Origin: Desulfobacteraceae bacterium Eth-SRB2
GTDB lineage: Bacteria; Desulfobacterota; Desulfobacteria; Desulfobacterales; UBA11574
Assembly: GCA_004193595.1 (NCBI GenBank)
Contig: RPGQ01000003.1
Coordinates: 44,110 to 108,109, forward strand
DNA length: 64,000 nt
Direction of reading: 5' to 3'
Shown: positions 23,543 through 33,228 of the stretch, in pieces
How the letters are laid out: each line of letters begins with the position of its first letter
Position numbering within the stretch: the first letter of the stretch is position 1
Program-made: the position numbers and the translations under genes
The notes under the pieces: generated by a model
What the model saw: only the letters and a program-made list of their open reading frames with translations
Told to the model about the DNA's origin: nothing
Database searches by the model: none

Positions 23543-25515
23543 GATGTCATCGCCTTTCTACACGCTTCAATGTTGGCTTCTATCTGATTTATCAGAGCAT
23601 CCGCCTCATCCACGGCATCTTTTGCCGCCCGAATTATCCCGCCGGTAATCTCCTGTTCGAAAAGATCCTTTACCTCTTTAAGTTTGTTGTTTAACCATGC
23701 CTGGACAATGGGGCCCAGCATGTCATCGAGCTGTTTCTGATCAGCCCTTTTGAGACCCGTGGTGGCGGGAATTGCAACAAGGGCATACAGATCATGCAGC
23801 CCGAACAGTCCGGTGAGCTTGACCTTAATTCCCACGGCCCCCAAGGGATCGCCGGTTGAAAGAATATACGTTACCGCCACGGTGGCCGGAACCACGTTCA
23901 AAAAGGCGGAAAATGTCTGCCGGATTTTGGTCCATATCCCCATTTTGCTGCGGAAACTTTTTGCCAGATTATTCAGCTCCTGATCAATTCCTTGTGACAA
24001 ATCCACAATCACATCCCGACGTGACAGAATAGACTCCAGCACCGATTTCCAGTCCCTGTTTCGCAATTTTTCCTGCTCCTGAAAAACAACCGGGTGAGCC
24101 GAAACAAAGAATGTTAAAGACACCTGTTTTTCTGTGGCCTCAATATGGGGATTGTGATTTCCTTTCAGCCCCTTATCTGCTCTGATCCGTTCGACGGCCT
24201 CACGCATTTGCCGAGTCACCGGATCTTTAAGGTTGGCGTAAACCGAAATTTCAGGATTTACCGTTTTGTAATGCATATTGTTTACGGCAGTTACAAGATC
24301 CTCGTCGACTTTGTCGGTAACATCTTGTTGAGGCTTTATGTTCTTACTCCCTGAAAATATATCTTTTACCTTTTTCGAGGTATCTAATAACACTTTAAAG
24401 GGAAGCTCAACAACTTTGCCTGTTTTGCGCATTGCTTTGACATAAGGGGGATCTGTCAGCGTCCAGATCTCAACAAAACGTTTCACGACCCGGTCCATGG
24501 GAAAATGCTTCAGGGCTTCATGCACACAATGACTCTGTGCGGTCTGCAGGGCATCAAGATAAAGGCGCAGCTCATCACGGGAAGTTCTCGCATGTTCCAG
24601 AAAATCTCCGGCCATGATCAGCACATCCTTTAAAATCGAAGAAAGAAGTTCGAGTCTTAATTCGCGGGAATCCATGGACTGGAGGGCAGTTATAAACGAA
24701 GGATCTGTTTTGCGCACCGGATGCAAAGCCATGAATCGTTTCCCCGCAGCCACGGAGTTATCCTCATCCGCACGATAAATTCCCAGTAAGTACCGGTCCG
24801 CGTCATTACCATACAAATTTCGGGCAACGGTCATGGCGTGTTCGCAAACCTCTTCTGTTTCAAAGCTGGGATAAACGCGGTAGACCAAAAAGCATTTTCT
24901 CATTCCGATACCCGTAAGCATTTCCGAAATAAAATCGGTATTTTCACGGTTGTTATAGTTGGAATTTGTGAAAACATATATAAGGATATCGGATGATTCC
25001 AGAGCCTTTAAAGTAATATCCCGGTTAATGTAAGTGCCTTTGGCTCCGGTATCAAAATCCGGCGTATCCATCAACACCAGATTTTGAGGAACGGCGTCGC
25101 TTAAAACATAGAGGGGATGTCCGGAAACGGTGAGATCTTTTGTGTCTTTCAGGGGATCGGGCAAACATCCGAACGGCTCAAACAGGGCGGAAAGAATGTT
25201 TGACTGATTGAAAATTTTCCGGTGCACGGAAGCAAGTACACGGCGGTTAAGCCCTGCACTGCCACCCACCGGCGAAAGATGTTCACCGACCATTGAGTTG
25301 AACAGACTCGATTTCCCTGAAGACCCGCCTCCGCAGATGGTTGCCATAATGGGGAAATCAGGAGAAAGCCGGGTAAGCAGTTTGCTGTCAACAATCTGGG
25401 TCCATGAGGCGATATCCTTGCTTCGACCGAGCTTGAGTCCGTCCTGAATACCAGGAATACACCTTCTTAATATTTTGAGGGCATGGGTTATGTTTTGTCT
25501 ATAAAGATGTTCCAT
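23539..25515 (-). CDS. Dynamin-like GTPase, first of a tandem pair
   Basis: The 658-residue protein has P-loop GGGSSGKSSLFN (62-73), a G2 threonine or serine region, and G3 DTPDFDTGAKG. The G4 position reads VYRVYPSFE rather than NKxD, so guanine recognition may be changed. A long helical trunk follows, with membrane-active hydrophobic segments near 545-600 (FLNVVPATVAVTYIL, LYALVAIPATTG). It starts the operon and has only a weak ribosome site. Together with its neighbour it forms a pair like Cj-DLP1/2 or LeoABC, though similarity to those is by architecture rather than alignment. Confidence 0.78.
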   Translation of the reverse strand: MEHLYRQNITHALKILRRCIPGIQDGLKLGRSKDIASWTQIVDSKLLTRLSPDFPIMATICGGGSSGKSSLFNSMVGEHLSPVGGSAGLNRRVLASVHRKIFNQSNILSALFEPFGCLPDPLKDTKDLTVSGHPLYVLSDAVPQNLVLMDTPDFDTGAKGTYINRDITLKALESSDILIYVFTNSNYNNRENTDFISEMLTGIGMRKCFLVYRVYPSFETEEVCEHAMTVARNLYGNDADRYLLGIYRADEDNSVAAGKRFMALHPVRKTDPSFITALQSMDSRELRLELLSSILKDVLIMAGDFLEHARTSRDELRLYLDALQTAQSHCVHEALKHFPMDRVVKRFVEIWTLTDPPYVKAMRKTGKVVELPFKVLLDTSKKVKDIFSGSKNIKPQQDVTDKVDEDLVTAVNNMHYKTVNPEISVYANLKDPVTRQMREAVERIRADKGLKGNHNPHIEATEKQVSLTFFVSAHPVVFQEQEKLRNRDWKSVLESILSRRDVIVDLSQGIDQELNNLAKSFRSKMGIWTKIRQTFSAFLNVVPATVAVTYILSTGDPLGAVGIKVKLTGLFGLHDLYALVAIPATTGLKRADQKQLDDMLGPIVQAWLNNKLKEVKDLFEQEITGGIIRAAKDAVDEADALINQIEANIEACRKAMTS

Positions 25516-25870
25516 AGTAATTATCCATAAGATAACACATTTTTCTTCACAAAGGAATGCTGTAATTATGCGAACGAATCCGTTTTGTTATCACATACAG
25601 TGATCCTCAAAACGCATCAACTGTTTTAAAAAAGACAAATTTGCAATAATTACCCTGTAACATGGCCTTATTTTCGCCAACAGGCCAGTTCCTATAGAAG
25701 GTGAATTAAAACAATAAGTTAAACTTGAAATCGGCCCAATGCAACAGAAATTTTTTAAAACGTCGGAGCAATAGTGTTGAAACGGTAAAAATAACTTTAC
25801 TATAAAAGGAAGAAGACATACATATGTACATGTTCCGGGTCCGAAAGCGGATGATCATCAGGATCAATTT
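25516..25870. other. Divergent intergenic region
   Basis: This 355-base gap separates the minus-strand dynamin operon from the plus-strand gene at 25871 and must hold the promoters of both. It is AT-rich; I see no clear boxes, repeats or RNA gene in it. Confidence 0.4.
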
Positions 25871-26095
25871 ATGCAAATAGAAGTGGTATGTTATTCCGGT
25901 TACCGGGGTGAAGAGACCCCCCGGCATATCCGGCTGGGTAGTAGAAAAATCGAGGTCAAAGAAATTCAAGATCGATGGTTGTCTCCGAACCACCGCTATT
26001 TTAAGGTGTTAGGAGACGATAATTCAATTTACATTCTTCGTCACGACTCGGAATCATGGAATTGGGACCTGACGTTCTACAAGCAAAAAGAGTAA
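25871..26095 (+). CDS. Small conserved hypothetical protein (74 aa)
   Basis: Start follows AGGATCAATTT. The 74-residue protein has a beta-rich pattern: YSGYRGEETPRHIRLGSRKI, VKEIQDRWLSPNHRYFKV and NSIYILRHDSESWNWDLTFY. I recall similar 70-80-residue proteins in Deltaproteobacteria without a function. The conserved W-x-P-x-H-R-Y-F-K-V core suggests a ligand- or nucleic-acid-binding small barrel. It stands alone. Confidence 0.7.
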   Translation: MQIEVVCYSGYRGEETPRHIRLGSRKIEVKEIQDRWLSPNHRYFKVLGDDNSIYILRHDSESWNWDLTFYKQKE

Positions 26096-26315
26096 CTACA
26101 AATAATTATATCGTTTAACACAAGTCATTATCATTTCGCAGATATCCGTTTCTGACCTCAAATCTGGCATTTGCTGTGATTGAGGGCATTTTATAAAAAT
26201 CCTGTTTTTCAAAACCGGACCCTTCTTTCCAAAATTGCAAACAAAATCGCCACAGGACCTTATTACTCAAGGAATTCTTAAAATCAGGCGGTGGATTTTG
26301 GTATAAGTGTGCGGG

Positions 26316-26344
26316 TTGACATTTCATTATAGGTGTTTTATTTT
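26316..26344 (+). promoter_or_regulatory. Sigma-70 type promoter of panC
   Basis: TTGACA (26316-26321), 17-base spacer, TATTTT (26339-26344). It lies inside the upstream open extension of the panC frame, so that extension cannot be translated from this promoter. Confidence 0.6.
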
Positions 26345-26396
26345 CTTAGCTTATAAACGGAGATTCGAACAACATAATATAATTAAGGAATATTCC

Positions 26397-27242
26397 ATCG
26401 AGATTATTACAACAACAAAAATGATGCAGGCGCGCTCCGATCGGATGCGTCGTCAGTTTAAAACTATTGTTTTTATCCCTACAATGGGATTTCTTCATGA
26501 AGGTCATCTATCTTTGATTAAAGAAGGCCACAGGCATGGAGATGACATTGTAGTGAGCATTTTTGTTAATCCCACACAGTTCGGACCTGGAGAAGATTTG
26601 GAGTCTTATCCCAGAAATTTTGAAAGGGATCTGGTACTGTTACAAAAAGAAGGAGTAGACGCAGTATTTACCCCTGATGCCAAGGAAATTTACGGCAAGG
26701 AATTTCAGACCTATGTAACCCTGGAAAAACTGCCGAATTACCTTTGTGGCGTCTCCAGGCCCATACACTTCAGGGGTGTTGCAACGGTTGTTGCCAAGCT
26801 GTTCAATACGGTTAAACCCCATGTTGCCGTTTTCGGCCGGAAGGATTACCAGCAGCTTATTGTCATTCGTCAGATGGTTCGTGATCTCGATTTCGGCATA
26901 GAAATAATCGGTGCCCCCACGGTTAGGGAGCCGGACGGGCTTGCCATGAGCTCGCGCAATACTTATCTTACCCCCGAACAGCGGATTAGCGCCCTTTCCC
27001 TATACAAATCATTGCAAAAAGCAAAGGAGCTTATTAAGGGTGGGATACAAGATGCGGCGACTATTATAGATGCGGCAACAGAGCTGATACAATCATGTCC
27101 TGAAACCGATATAGATTATATTTCCATCTGCGATACGGAAACACTTGCTGATATCCGGACCATCAATGGGCCGGTGCAAATGCTTCTGGCCGTCCAAGTC
27201 GGGAAACCCCGGTTGATTGACAATATGTTAATGAATCCATAG
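26397..27242 (+). CDS. panC: Pantothenate synthetase, possibly with an AUC start codon
   Basis: PanC joins pantoate and beta-alanine with ATP to make pantothenate, the precursor of coenzyme A. The protein shows PTMGFLHEGHLSLI (with the nucleotidyltransferase HxGH motif), the VNPTQFGPGEDLESYPR pantoate region, FGRKDYQQL and SSRNTYLTPEQ. The family usually begins with a methionine directly before E-I-I-T-T; here that codon is ATC at 26397, preceded by AAGGAA at ideal spacing. The first ATG in frame (26421) would cut eight residues off strand one. Upstream GTG 26307 overlaps the promoter. I therefore mark 26397, with 26421 as the conservative alternative. Confidence 0.85.
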   Translation: MEIITTTKMMQARSDRMRRQFKTIVFIPTMGFLHEGHLSLIKEGHRHGDDIVVSIFVNPTQFGPGEDLESYPRNFERDLVLLQKEGVDAVFTPDAKEIYGKEFQTYVTLEKLPNYLCGVSRPIHFRGVATVVAKLFNTVKPHVAVFGRKDYQQLIVIRQMVRDLDFGIEIIGAPTVREPDGLAMSSRNTYLTPEQRISALSLYKSLQKAKELIKGGIQDAATIIDAATELIQSCPETDIDYISICDTETLADIRTINGPVQMLLAVQVGKPRLIDNMLMNP

Positions 27243-27288
27243 CGGACAAGTTTTTCATCGAAACTTCAGAAGCTTATAGAAGTATTTT

Positions 27289-27339
27289 GTTACATCTCAA
27301 TAAATTAATCATTTAATACACCGGAACTTATTGAGAACT
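27289..27339. repeat. CTCAATAA-family palindrome between panC and metK
   Basis: TTACATCTCAATAAATTAAT and the inverse of CCGGAACTTATTGAGAACTT form a short stem-loop. It resembles the 21-bp-arm copy at 6608 and the half copy at 9378, which shares the TCATTTAATACAC loop. Confidence 0.55.
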
Positions 27340-27404
27340 TATAATATTTTTTGTTAAAAAATGCACAAAATTTACTTTTGGGAACTTAAATAAGGAGATG
27401 CTTT

Positions 27405-28574
27405 ATGGGTAATGAACAATTCTTTTTTACATCCGAATCGGTGACCGAAGGTCATCCGGACAAGGTTGCAGATGCGATATCGGATTCCATTCTCGACGCA
27501 ATTATCGAACAAGATAAAACCTGCAGGGTTGCCTGCGAGACGCTCGTAACCACCGGCCTTGCTTTTATCGCCGGTGAAATTACAACCAGTTGTTATGTGG
27601 ATCTGCCTGAGATTGTAAGAAATACAATCCGTGAAATCGGATACCATTCATCCCAGATGGGGTTTGACTGGCAGACCTGCTCGGTCATTACAAGTATTGA
27701 TCACCAATCTCCGGATATCGCTCAGGGGGTGAACATCGGTCAAGGACTTTTCAAAGACCAGGGCGCCGGAGATCAGGGGCTTATGTTTGGGTTTGCCACC
27801 AATGAGACGCCTGAATTGATGCCCATGTCGATTATGTATGCCCATAAATTATGCCAGCGTCTTGCCACGGTTCGAAAAAACGGAGCCCTTGATTTCTTAA
27901 GGCCTGACGGCAAATCCCAGGTGACCATCGAATATGAAAACGGTACTCCGAAACGGGTTGATACCGTTGTTATTGCCGCCCAGCATAAACCGCATATTAC
28001 TTACGATGAGTTGAAAGAAGCCATCGTAGAGGAGGTTATAAAAAAGGTAATCCCCAGGGACCTAACGGACGGTGACACCCGATACTTTATAAATGCCACC
28101 GGCAAGTTTGTGATTGGCGGCCCCATGGGAGACTGCGGGGTTACCGGGCGAAAGATCATTGTTGATACCTACGGAGGCCAGGGGAGTCACGGCGGCGGAT
28201 GTTTTTCAGGGAAAGATCCTTCCAAGGTCGATCGAAGCGCTTCATACATGGGCAGACATATCGCAAAAAATATTGTTGCCGCCGGCCTTGCAAAAAAATG
28301 TGAATTGCAAATCGCCTATGCCATTGGTGTGGCAGAACCTGTTTCCGTGATGGTAGATCTTATGGGAACCGGTGTAATCCCCAAACATCGGGTAAAAGAA
28401 ATTATCAGAGAAGTTTTTGACTTAAGACCCGCAGCAATCATTGAATATCTGGACCTGCTGCGGCCCATCTATCGTAAAACTTCAGCTTATGGGCACTTTG
28501 GCCGGAATGAACCTGAATTCACGTGGGAAAAAACCAATATGGTGGATGTTATCAGGGAAAAAGCAGGGCTGTAA
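27405..28574 (+). CDS. metK: S-adenosylmethionine synthetase
   Basis: Start follows TAAGGAGATGCTTT. The 389-residue enzyme makes SAM from methionine and ATP. Residues 16-20 are GHPDK, 120-129 [10 protein letters not shown] (P-loop-like signature), and a later [16 protein letters not shown] holds the phosphate-binding lysines. The length is normal. It lies 88 bases upstream of ahcY, so SAM synthesis and SAH removal are encoded together; no SAM riboswitch is visible in the leader. Confidence 0.97.
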   Translation: MGNEQFFFTSESVTEGHPDKVADAISDSILDAIIEQDKTCRVACETLVTTGLAFIAGEITTSCYVDLPEIVRNTIREIGYHSSQMGFDWQTCSVITSIDHQSPDIAQGVNIGQGLFKDQGAGDQGLMFGFATNETPELMPMSIMYAHKLCQRLATVRKNGALDFLRPDGKSQVTIEYENGTPKRVDTVVIAAQHKPHITYDELKEAIVEEVIKKVIPRDLTDGDTRYFINATGKFVIGGPMGDCGVTGRKIIVDTYGGQGSHGGGCFSGKDPSKVDRSASYMGRHIAKNIVAAGLAKKCELQIAYAIGVAEPVSVMVDLMGTGVIPKHRVKEIIREVFDLRPAAIIEYLDLLRPIYRKTSAYGHFGRNEPEFTWEKTNMVDVIREKAGL

Positions 28575-28662
28575 GGATTGACGATTGAAAATTGATGATT
28601 GAAATTTAAAACCGGACTTCTATCTTTTCAACCTTGAACCCTAAAAAGGAGATGAATAATCC

Positions 28663-29919
28663 ATGGAATATGATGTTAAAGATATCAAATTGGCCAGGGA
28701 AGGTCAGCTGCGGGTAGAATGGGCCAATCAGAGCATGCCGGTCCTAAACAATATAAAGAAAAGGTTTGAAAAGGAAAAACCCCTAAAAGGCAATCGCATA
28801 GCCGCCTGTCTTCATGTGACCACCGAAACCGCCTCTTTGATGCAGACATTAAAAGCCGGCGGTGCCGGACTTGCTCTTTGCGCCTCCAACCCGCTGAGCA
28901 CACAGGATGATGTGGCGGCTTCCCTTGTAAAGCATGACAAAGTTTCTGTTTTTGCCATCAAAGGTGAAGACAATAAAACCTATTACAAGCATATCCATTC
29001 AGCAATAGACATCAAACCTCATTATACCATGGATGACGGCGCCGATCTGGTTACAACAATTCATTCCGAGCGCCAGGAACTCATTGAGGGCGTAAAAGGA
29101 GGTACGGAGGAAACCACCACCGGAATTATTCGACTCAGAAGTATGGCGGCAGACGGAGTCTTGCAATACCCGATCATCGCTGTAAATGACGCCCGGACCA
29201 AACATTTTTTTGATAATCGTTACGGTACCGGTCAAAGCACTATGGACGGCATCATTCGGGCCACGAATCGCTTGATCGCAGGGTCCAATTTTGTGGTCTG
29301 CGGTTATGGATGGTGCGGCAAGGGCCTTGCGATGAGAGCTTGCGGAATGGGAGCAAACGTTATTGTAACCGAAGTCGATCCCACAACCGCTCTGGAAGCG
29401 GTCATGGACGGATTTATGGTAATGCCGATCCGGCAGGCGGCGAGAATCGGTAATTTTTTCTGTACGGTTACCGGAAACATGAATGTGATACGCAAAGAAC
29501 ATTTCCAGGTCATGAAAGACGGTGCTATTGTAGCCAATTCCGGTCATTTTAATGTTGAACTTGATCTTGAGGGACTCAAAAACATAACAAAATCCCACCG
29601 GACAATAAGGCCTTTTGTTGAAGAATTTATGCTGAAAAACGACAATCGGATCAATGTTCTGGGTGATGGACGGCTGATAAATCTTGCGGCCGCCGAAGGA
29701 CATCCGTCAAGTGTTATGGATATGAGTTTTGCCAATCAGGCGTTGAGTGTCGAATATATGGTAAAAAGGAAGAAGAAATTTAAAAACCATGTCTATCCGG
29801 TGCCCGAGGAAATAGACAGGGCCATCGCCAAAGAAAAACTGGCTTCCATGAACGTTAAAATTGACAAACTTACCGCTGAGCAGAAAAAATACTTGGCCTC
29901 GTGGAGTATGGGAACATAG
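28663..29919 (+). CDS. ahcY: S-adenosylhomocysteine hydrolase
   Basis: Start follows AAAAGGAGATGAATAATCC. The 418-residue protein splits S-adenosylhomocysteine into homocysteine and adenosine using bound NAD. It shows [26 protein letters not shown] (active-site Thr/Glu), [18 protein letters not shown] and the NAD fold [16 protein letters not shown]. It lacks the 40-residue insert of eukaryote/proteobacterial enzymes and ends with [21 protein letters not shown], so it belongs to the shorter archaeal/thermophile-like group. It likely forms a methyl-cycle operon with metK. Confidence 0.96.
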   Translation: MEYDVKDIKLAREGQLRVEWANQSMPVLNNIKKRFEKEKPLKGNRIAACLHVTTETASLMQTLKAGGAGLALCASNPLSTQDDVAASLVKHDKVSVFAIKGEDNKTYYKHIHSAIDIKPHYTMDDGADLVTTIHSERQELIEGVKGGTEETTTGIIRLRSMAADGVLQYPIIAVNDARTKHFFDNRYGTGQSTMDGIIRATNRLIAGSNFVVCGYGWCGKGLAMRACGMGANVIVTEVDPTTALEAVMDGFMVMPIRQAARIGNFFCTVTGNMNVIRKEHFQVMKDGAIVANSGHFNVELDLEGLKNITKSHRTIRPFVEEFMLKNDNRINVLGDGRLINLAAAEGHPSSVMDMSFANQALSVEYMVKRKKKFKNHVYPVPEEIDRAIAKEKLASMNVKIDKLTAEQKKYLASWSMGT

Positions 29920-29957
29920 TGGATTGTCCATTGAAGGTTGTGGATCGAGGAATAAAT

Positions 29958-29988
29958 AAAAGCTGGCCTCTTTTGGGTCGGCTTTTTA
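29958..29988. terminator. Bidirectional terminator between ahcY and the LPP20-like gene
   Basis: AAAAGCTGGCC and GGTCGGCTTTT form an 11-bp stem with two G-U pairs and a short loop, with A-tract before and T-tract after. It lies between two convergent genes and overlaps the end of the second by a few bases. Confidence 0.7.
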
Positions 29989-30828
29989 CTCCACCACAAT
30001 TATGACTCGGCATTTTTTCATAAAGGAAAGATTCTCAGAAGCACTTCGAAGCCTGCAAGCATCGACATTGCTGATTATAACGTCGGAATGTCCGATGCCT
30101 TCTGTCCTTAACCCTTTTACCGTCAAAGGATTGTCGGCAACCCTCTGATTATTCTGAGCTGTTGCAAGGTCCTTTGAATACCCACTCATTCCTTGCTGTA
30201 CGGCATATTCACGGCTAACAAAAGCGGATCCATAAACTTCACGTGCACTTTCGTCTAGTATTTTTGGGGCCATGACAGGTTTTGTTCCAAGGCCCCTGGT
30301 ATCAACAACCAATCCGGTAAAAACAGAGGGTAAATTCTTAACAGGCACCATGGTTCTGATCGATTCCAACGGCCTGATTTCCCCTGGAAGAACAAGCTGG
30401 GCAAATCCACCTCTCAGGTTCATTTCCATTGTAACTTCTATGGTCCCGTCTGAAAAATATTCTTTTTTTACAACCTCGGCACGTTTAACCATGCTCTCTA
30501 TTTTAGACATAATTATATCATTTTTGCCCTCATAATCTCCGACAACCGTGGTATCGTCAATTCTGATCCCTTTGGTAACTTCAAGGATTTTTCGGCAGGC
30601 ATCCAGCCTTGCATTTTTTAAAGCGGTTGAACGTGCCTTGACATGGTCAGGAAGCTTATTTTGAAAAACCCCGATCCCTTTTGCTTGAATGACTCCCCTG
30701 CTCCAGTTAATAATCCCTTCTGTGTTCTGCTCAACAACCTCCTGACTGTGATATTCATTACAATATCCAACAGCAGGAATTAGCAGCAGAAACATAAGTG
30801 CCAAAGTAAACGCCGGCTGATTTTTCAT
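29986..30828 (-). CDS. LPP20-domain secreted protein
   Basis: Start follows CAGGGAGTACCT. The 280-residue protein has a Sec signal (1-23, LALMFLLLIPAVGYC) and then the LPP20 pattern: ARSTALKNARLDACRKILEVTKGIRI and a beta-rich GTIEVTMEMNLRGG segment. A further C-terminal part (KPVMAPKILDESAREVYGS) extends the family core. LPP20-like proteins are envelope proteins of unknown role in many Gram-negatives. Cys23 at the signal end could be a lipidation site, although the motif (GYC-N) is weak. Confidence 0.78.
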   Translation of the reverse strand: MKNQPAFTLALMFLLLIPAVGYCNEYHSQEVVEQNTEGIINWSRGVIQAKGIGVFQNKLPDHVKARSTALKNARLDACRKILEVTKGIRIDDTTVVGDYEGKNDIIMSKIESMVKRAEVVKKEYFSDGTIEVTMEMNLRGGFAQLVLPGEIRPLESIRTMVPVKNLPSVFTGLVVDTRGLGTKPVMAPKILDESAREVYGSAFVSREYAVQQGMSGYSKDLATAQNNQRVADNPLTVKGLRTEGIGHSDVIISNVDACRLRSASENLSFMKKCRVIIVVE

Positions 30829-31015
30829 AGGTACTCCCTGGCTTATTTCTTTTATCTATAGGTTTTTCAGAATAACATTCCGTTTCAGAGTCCGATCAAT
30901 CGGAACATATTTTTAAGAATCCTATAATAACAATGACTTAATCACCTGGTTTTGTCAATAGAAATTGACGATCTTATAAAAAGTTGTTTTTTTAGTGTTT
31001 ACCAACCCATCAAAA

Positions 31016-31999
31016 TTATCCGGTTTCTCCAAGTTCGGCAGATAATAATTTTTTATATTGTTCGATTCGGGATAGGGCGTCTTTTTCGGTGGAAACCTGT
31101 TTGATGGATTCACGGAATCTGTTGCTGTAACGTAATCCCTTTACAAACCACCCGAGCCGGCTGCGCATCATACGCATGGCCCGCTGCTCTCCAAAGCATA
31201 TTACAGAAGATCTAAGATATTGAGCCATAACTTCAAAACGCTGGGATGGATCAGGCAATGAGACTTTATTCTCCCGGATTAGCTCAAGTACCTGAGAAAA
31301 AATCCAGGGGTTGCCGATGGCCGCCCTGCCGATCATGACGGCATCACACCCGGTTTGACTTTGCATCTTCAACACATCTTCAGGCCTTACGATGTCTCCG
31401 TTTCCTATGACAGGGATTGAAGCAATATTTTTAATAGCGGCAATCCGGGACCAGTCGGCCTTACCCCGGAAGCCCTGAGTTGCAGTGCGTGGATGCACTG
31501 TAATAGCGTCCACACCGCATGCTTGAGCTATTTCGGTTATTTTCAAGGCCTGGTCCCCGGAACTGTCCCATCCGGTTCTTATTTTTATGGTCAACGGAAT
31601 TTTTACCGTTCTACGGATGGCCCGAAGAATTTCTTCGACCTTTTGGGGCTCTTTCATAAGGGCTGCACCTGAACCGGTTTTTAGCACTTTTTTTACCGCA
31701 CAGCCAAGGTTGATGTCTAGGATATCAGCCCCTGAAGATTCAACTATGGTTGCAGCTTCAGCCATAAGGGAATGATCCGAACCGAATATCTGAACCGACA
31801 ACGGTTTCTCTGCGGGCCGGTTCTTGAGCAATTCATGTGTCTTGACCGAATTATGAACCAGACCGTTGGAACTGATCATTTCCGAGCAGACCAGCGCACA
31901 ACCCGCGTCTTTGGCCAGCAGCCGGAACGGCAGATTAGTGATACCGGCAAGTGGAGCCAATACGGTAATATTATCAAGTTGAACTGAACCTATTTTCAT
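31016..31999 (-). CDS. dusB: tRNA-dihydrouridine synthase
   Basis: The 327-residue protein (from ATG 31999) reduces specific uridines in tRNA to dihydrouridine using FMN and NADPH. It shows VLAPLAGITNLPFRLLAKDAG at the TIM-barrel start, DILDINLGCAVKKVLKTGSG with the catalytic Cys, IPLTIKIRTGWD, ITVHPRTATQGF and MIGRAAIGNPWIF. In the family motif the Cys is followed by P; here it reads C-A, a minor change. Its ATG overlaps the stop of the upstream DUF1848 gene (ATGA), so the two are translationally coupled. Confidence 0.92.
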   Translation of the reverse strand: MKIGSVQLDNITVLAPLAGITNLPFRLLAKDAGCALVCSEMISSNGLVHNSVKTHELLKNRPAEKPLSVQIFGSDHSLMAEAATIVESSGADILDINLGCAVKKVLKTGSGAALMKEPQKVEEILRAIRRTVKIPLTIKIRTGWDSSGDQALKITEIAQACGVDAITVHPRTATQGFRGKADWSRIAAIKNIASIPVIGNGDIVRPEDVLKMQSQTGCDAVMIGRAAIGNPWIFSQVLELIRENKVSLPDPSQRFEVMAQYLRSSVICFGEQRAMRMMRSRLGWFVKGLRYSNRFRESIKQVSTEKDALSRIEQYKKLLSAELGETG

Positions 32000-32889
32000 T
32001 TTTTCGACAACTTTTTTTTGGAAGTCGGATTGGCATAGCAAAACAGGCAATTATGATAGCATGGGTGCAGGTGATAAGATCCTATATCTCTCGACACCAT
32101 GCATCCGCATCCGTGCGTTACCCTCTGGCCGGTATCTTTTTTAAAACTCAGATTGCCCCCGAAAATTTTCACTAAAAGATCGTTGGGAATACATGAACTT
32201 TTTTTTATGTTTGAATCTGCGAGCAGGGCGTTGAGTACGTCTTTTTCACAACAAGTATAAAGATCAATATTTTTTTCGGAAAGTTCTTTTTCCATTTTCA
32301 TTAAAATTGCTTTTTTTGTTTTCAATGCCGGATCCACAAACGAAAATCCGGGCAGGTATGCGATCCGTTTTTGAATTTTTGGGTAATGGTCCATAAAGCT
32401 TGTGATACATCTTGTAACACCGCATTGGCAAGCACTGGCGGCAATCCGGGAAAAATCATTCAAATTGTCCTGAATATTTTTTTCATGAAATTTAAAAAAA
32501 CAGATGGGATCAAATCTCCAGTTAACTGCTCTGGCGTCAAAATCCCGGCAGAGATCCTTTAGTTGGTCAAGACGTTGGTTTAGCGGCGGCACACCAGGTT
32601 CAAGCAAGGACGAATTCGAATTTATGGTAAAATTAAAAAAAAGATTGTATCCCATGGAAAAAAGCTTTTGGCCGAATCCGCCCTTGATGAAGGGACCAAA
32701 ATTTTTTGACCAGAATACAAGGGTGTGAACGTTGTCAGGGGTTGCTATTATTCTGGACTTTTTCCGGTTATATGGATTGACAACCTCAAAAAAACCCTTC
32801 CGTATCTGATTGATGAACCAATCCATGTAAAATGCCGGAATATCGGTCCGTCTGGAGGCAGAAATAACGATTTGAGTCCATGGTTTCAT
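31996..32889 (-). CDS. DUF1848 family protein, probable Fe-S enzyme
   Basis: Start follows ATAGGATTTTTTA. The 297-residue protein begins QIVISASRRTDIPAFYMDWF, a DUF1848 signature, with NVHTLVFWSKN and NWRFDPICF in the barrel. The cysteine motifs lie in the C-terminal part: CGCMVSRDIGSYHLHPCYHNCLFCYA includes CxC and CxxxCxxC, the latter resembling a radical-SAM-type cluster site placed at the C-terminus. DUF1848 proteins are uncharacterised, with a presumed role near DNA repair because of an SPL-like layout. It is coupled to dusB. Confidence 0.85.
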   Translation of the reverse strand: MKPWTQIVISASRRTDIPAFYMDWFINQIRKGFFEVVNPYNRKKSRIIATPDNVHTLVFWSKNFGPFIKGGFGQKLFSMGYNLFFNFTINSNSSLLEPGVPPLNQRLDQLKDLCRDFDARAVNWRFDPICFFKFHEKNIQDNLNDFSRIAASACQCGVTRCITSFMDHYPKIQKRIAYLPGFSFVDPALKTKKAILMKMEKELSEKNIDLYTCCEKDVLNALLADSNIKKSSCIPNDLLVKIFGGNLSFKKDTGQRVTHGCGCMVSRDIGSYHLHPCYHNCLFCYANPTSKKKLSKK

Positions 32890-32904
32890 TAAAAAATCCT
32901 ATCT

Positions 32905-33228
32905 TTATTTTTTCTTTAGATCTAATAATGATATCACCTTTCCTTTATCCGGTTTTTCAGGTTTTTTTTGTTTATCTCCGGAGGGATCAGGCTCTTTGGG
33001 GCAAACTACCGGCTCCAGACGCACGCTCTTGCCGCCCATGGTAAACTCCTGACCGTCAATATAAATATCCCGCAGGATCCAAGTTGCTACCTGAAGGGGT
33101 AGCTGTAGCATAAGTATTTTGACATGATACCAATCTTTTTTTACATCAGGAGAAATATCTTCTATTCTGGCGAATGATATGGGTTGATTTTCAAGGTATA
33201 TAAGTACAACGTCATTTTCTTTTGCCAT
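32905..33228 (-). CDS. Conserved hypothetical protein (107 aa)
   Basis: Start at 33228 follows AAAGGACGGCATC; the longer frame begins in the preceding region and is rejected. The protein has a beta-rich first part (MAKENDVVLIYLENQPISFARIEDISPDVKKD; VKILMLQLPLQVATWILRD; EFTMGGKSVRLEPV) and a Lys/Pro/Asp-rich tail ending VISLLDLKKK. It looks like a small barrel with a charged tail, seen in related genomes without a function. It precedes the DUF1848-dusB pair on the same strand by 15 bases and is likely in the same operon. Confidence 0.65.
   Translation of the reverse strand: MAKENDVVLIYLENQPISFARIEDISPDVKKDWYHVKILMLQLPLQVATWILRDIYIDGQEFTMGGKSVRLEPVVCPKEPDPSGDKQKKPEKPDKGKVISLLDLKKK

Noticed and set aside
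26307..26396. GTG-initiated N-terminal extension of PanC
   Set aside because: It overlaps a near-consensus promoter and has no match to the family N-terminus.
27243..27404. Possible SAM riboswitch before metK
   Set aside because: Only the CTCAATAA hairpin is present; no conserved SAM-I/II/IV core was recognised.
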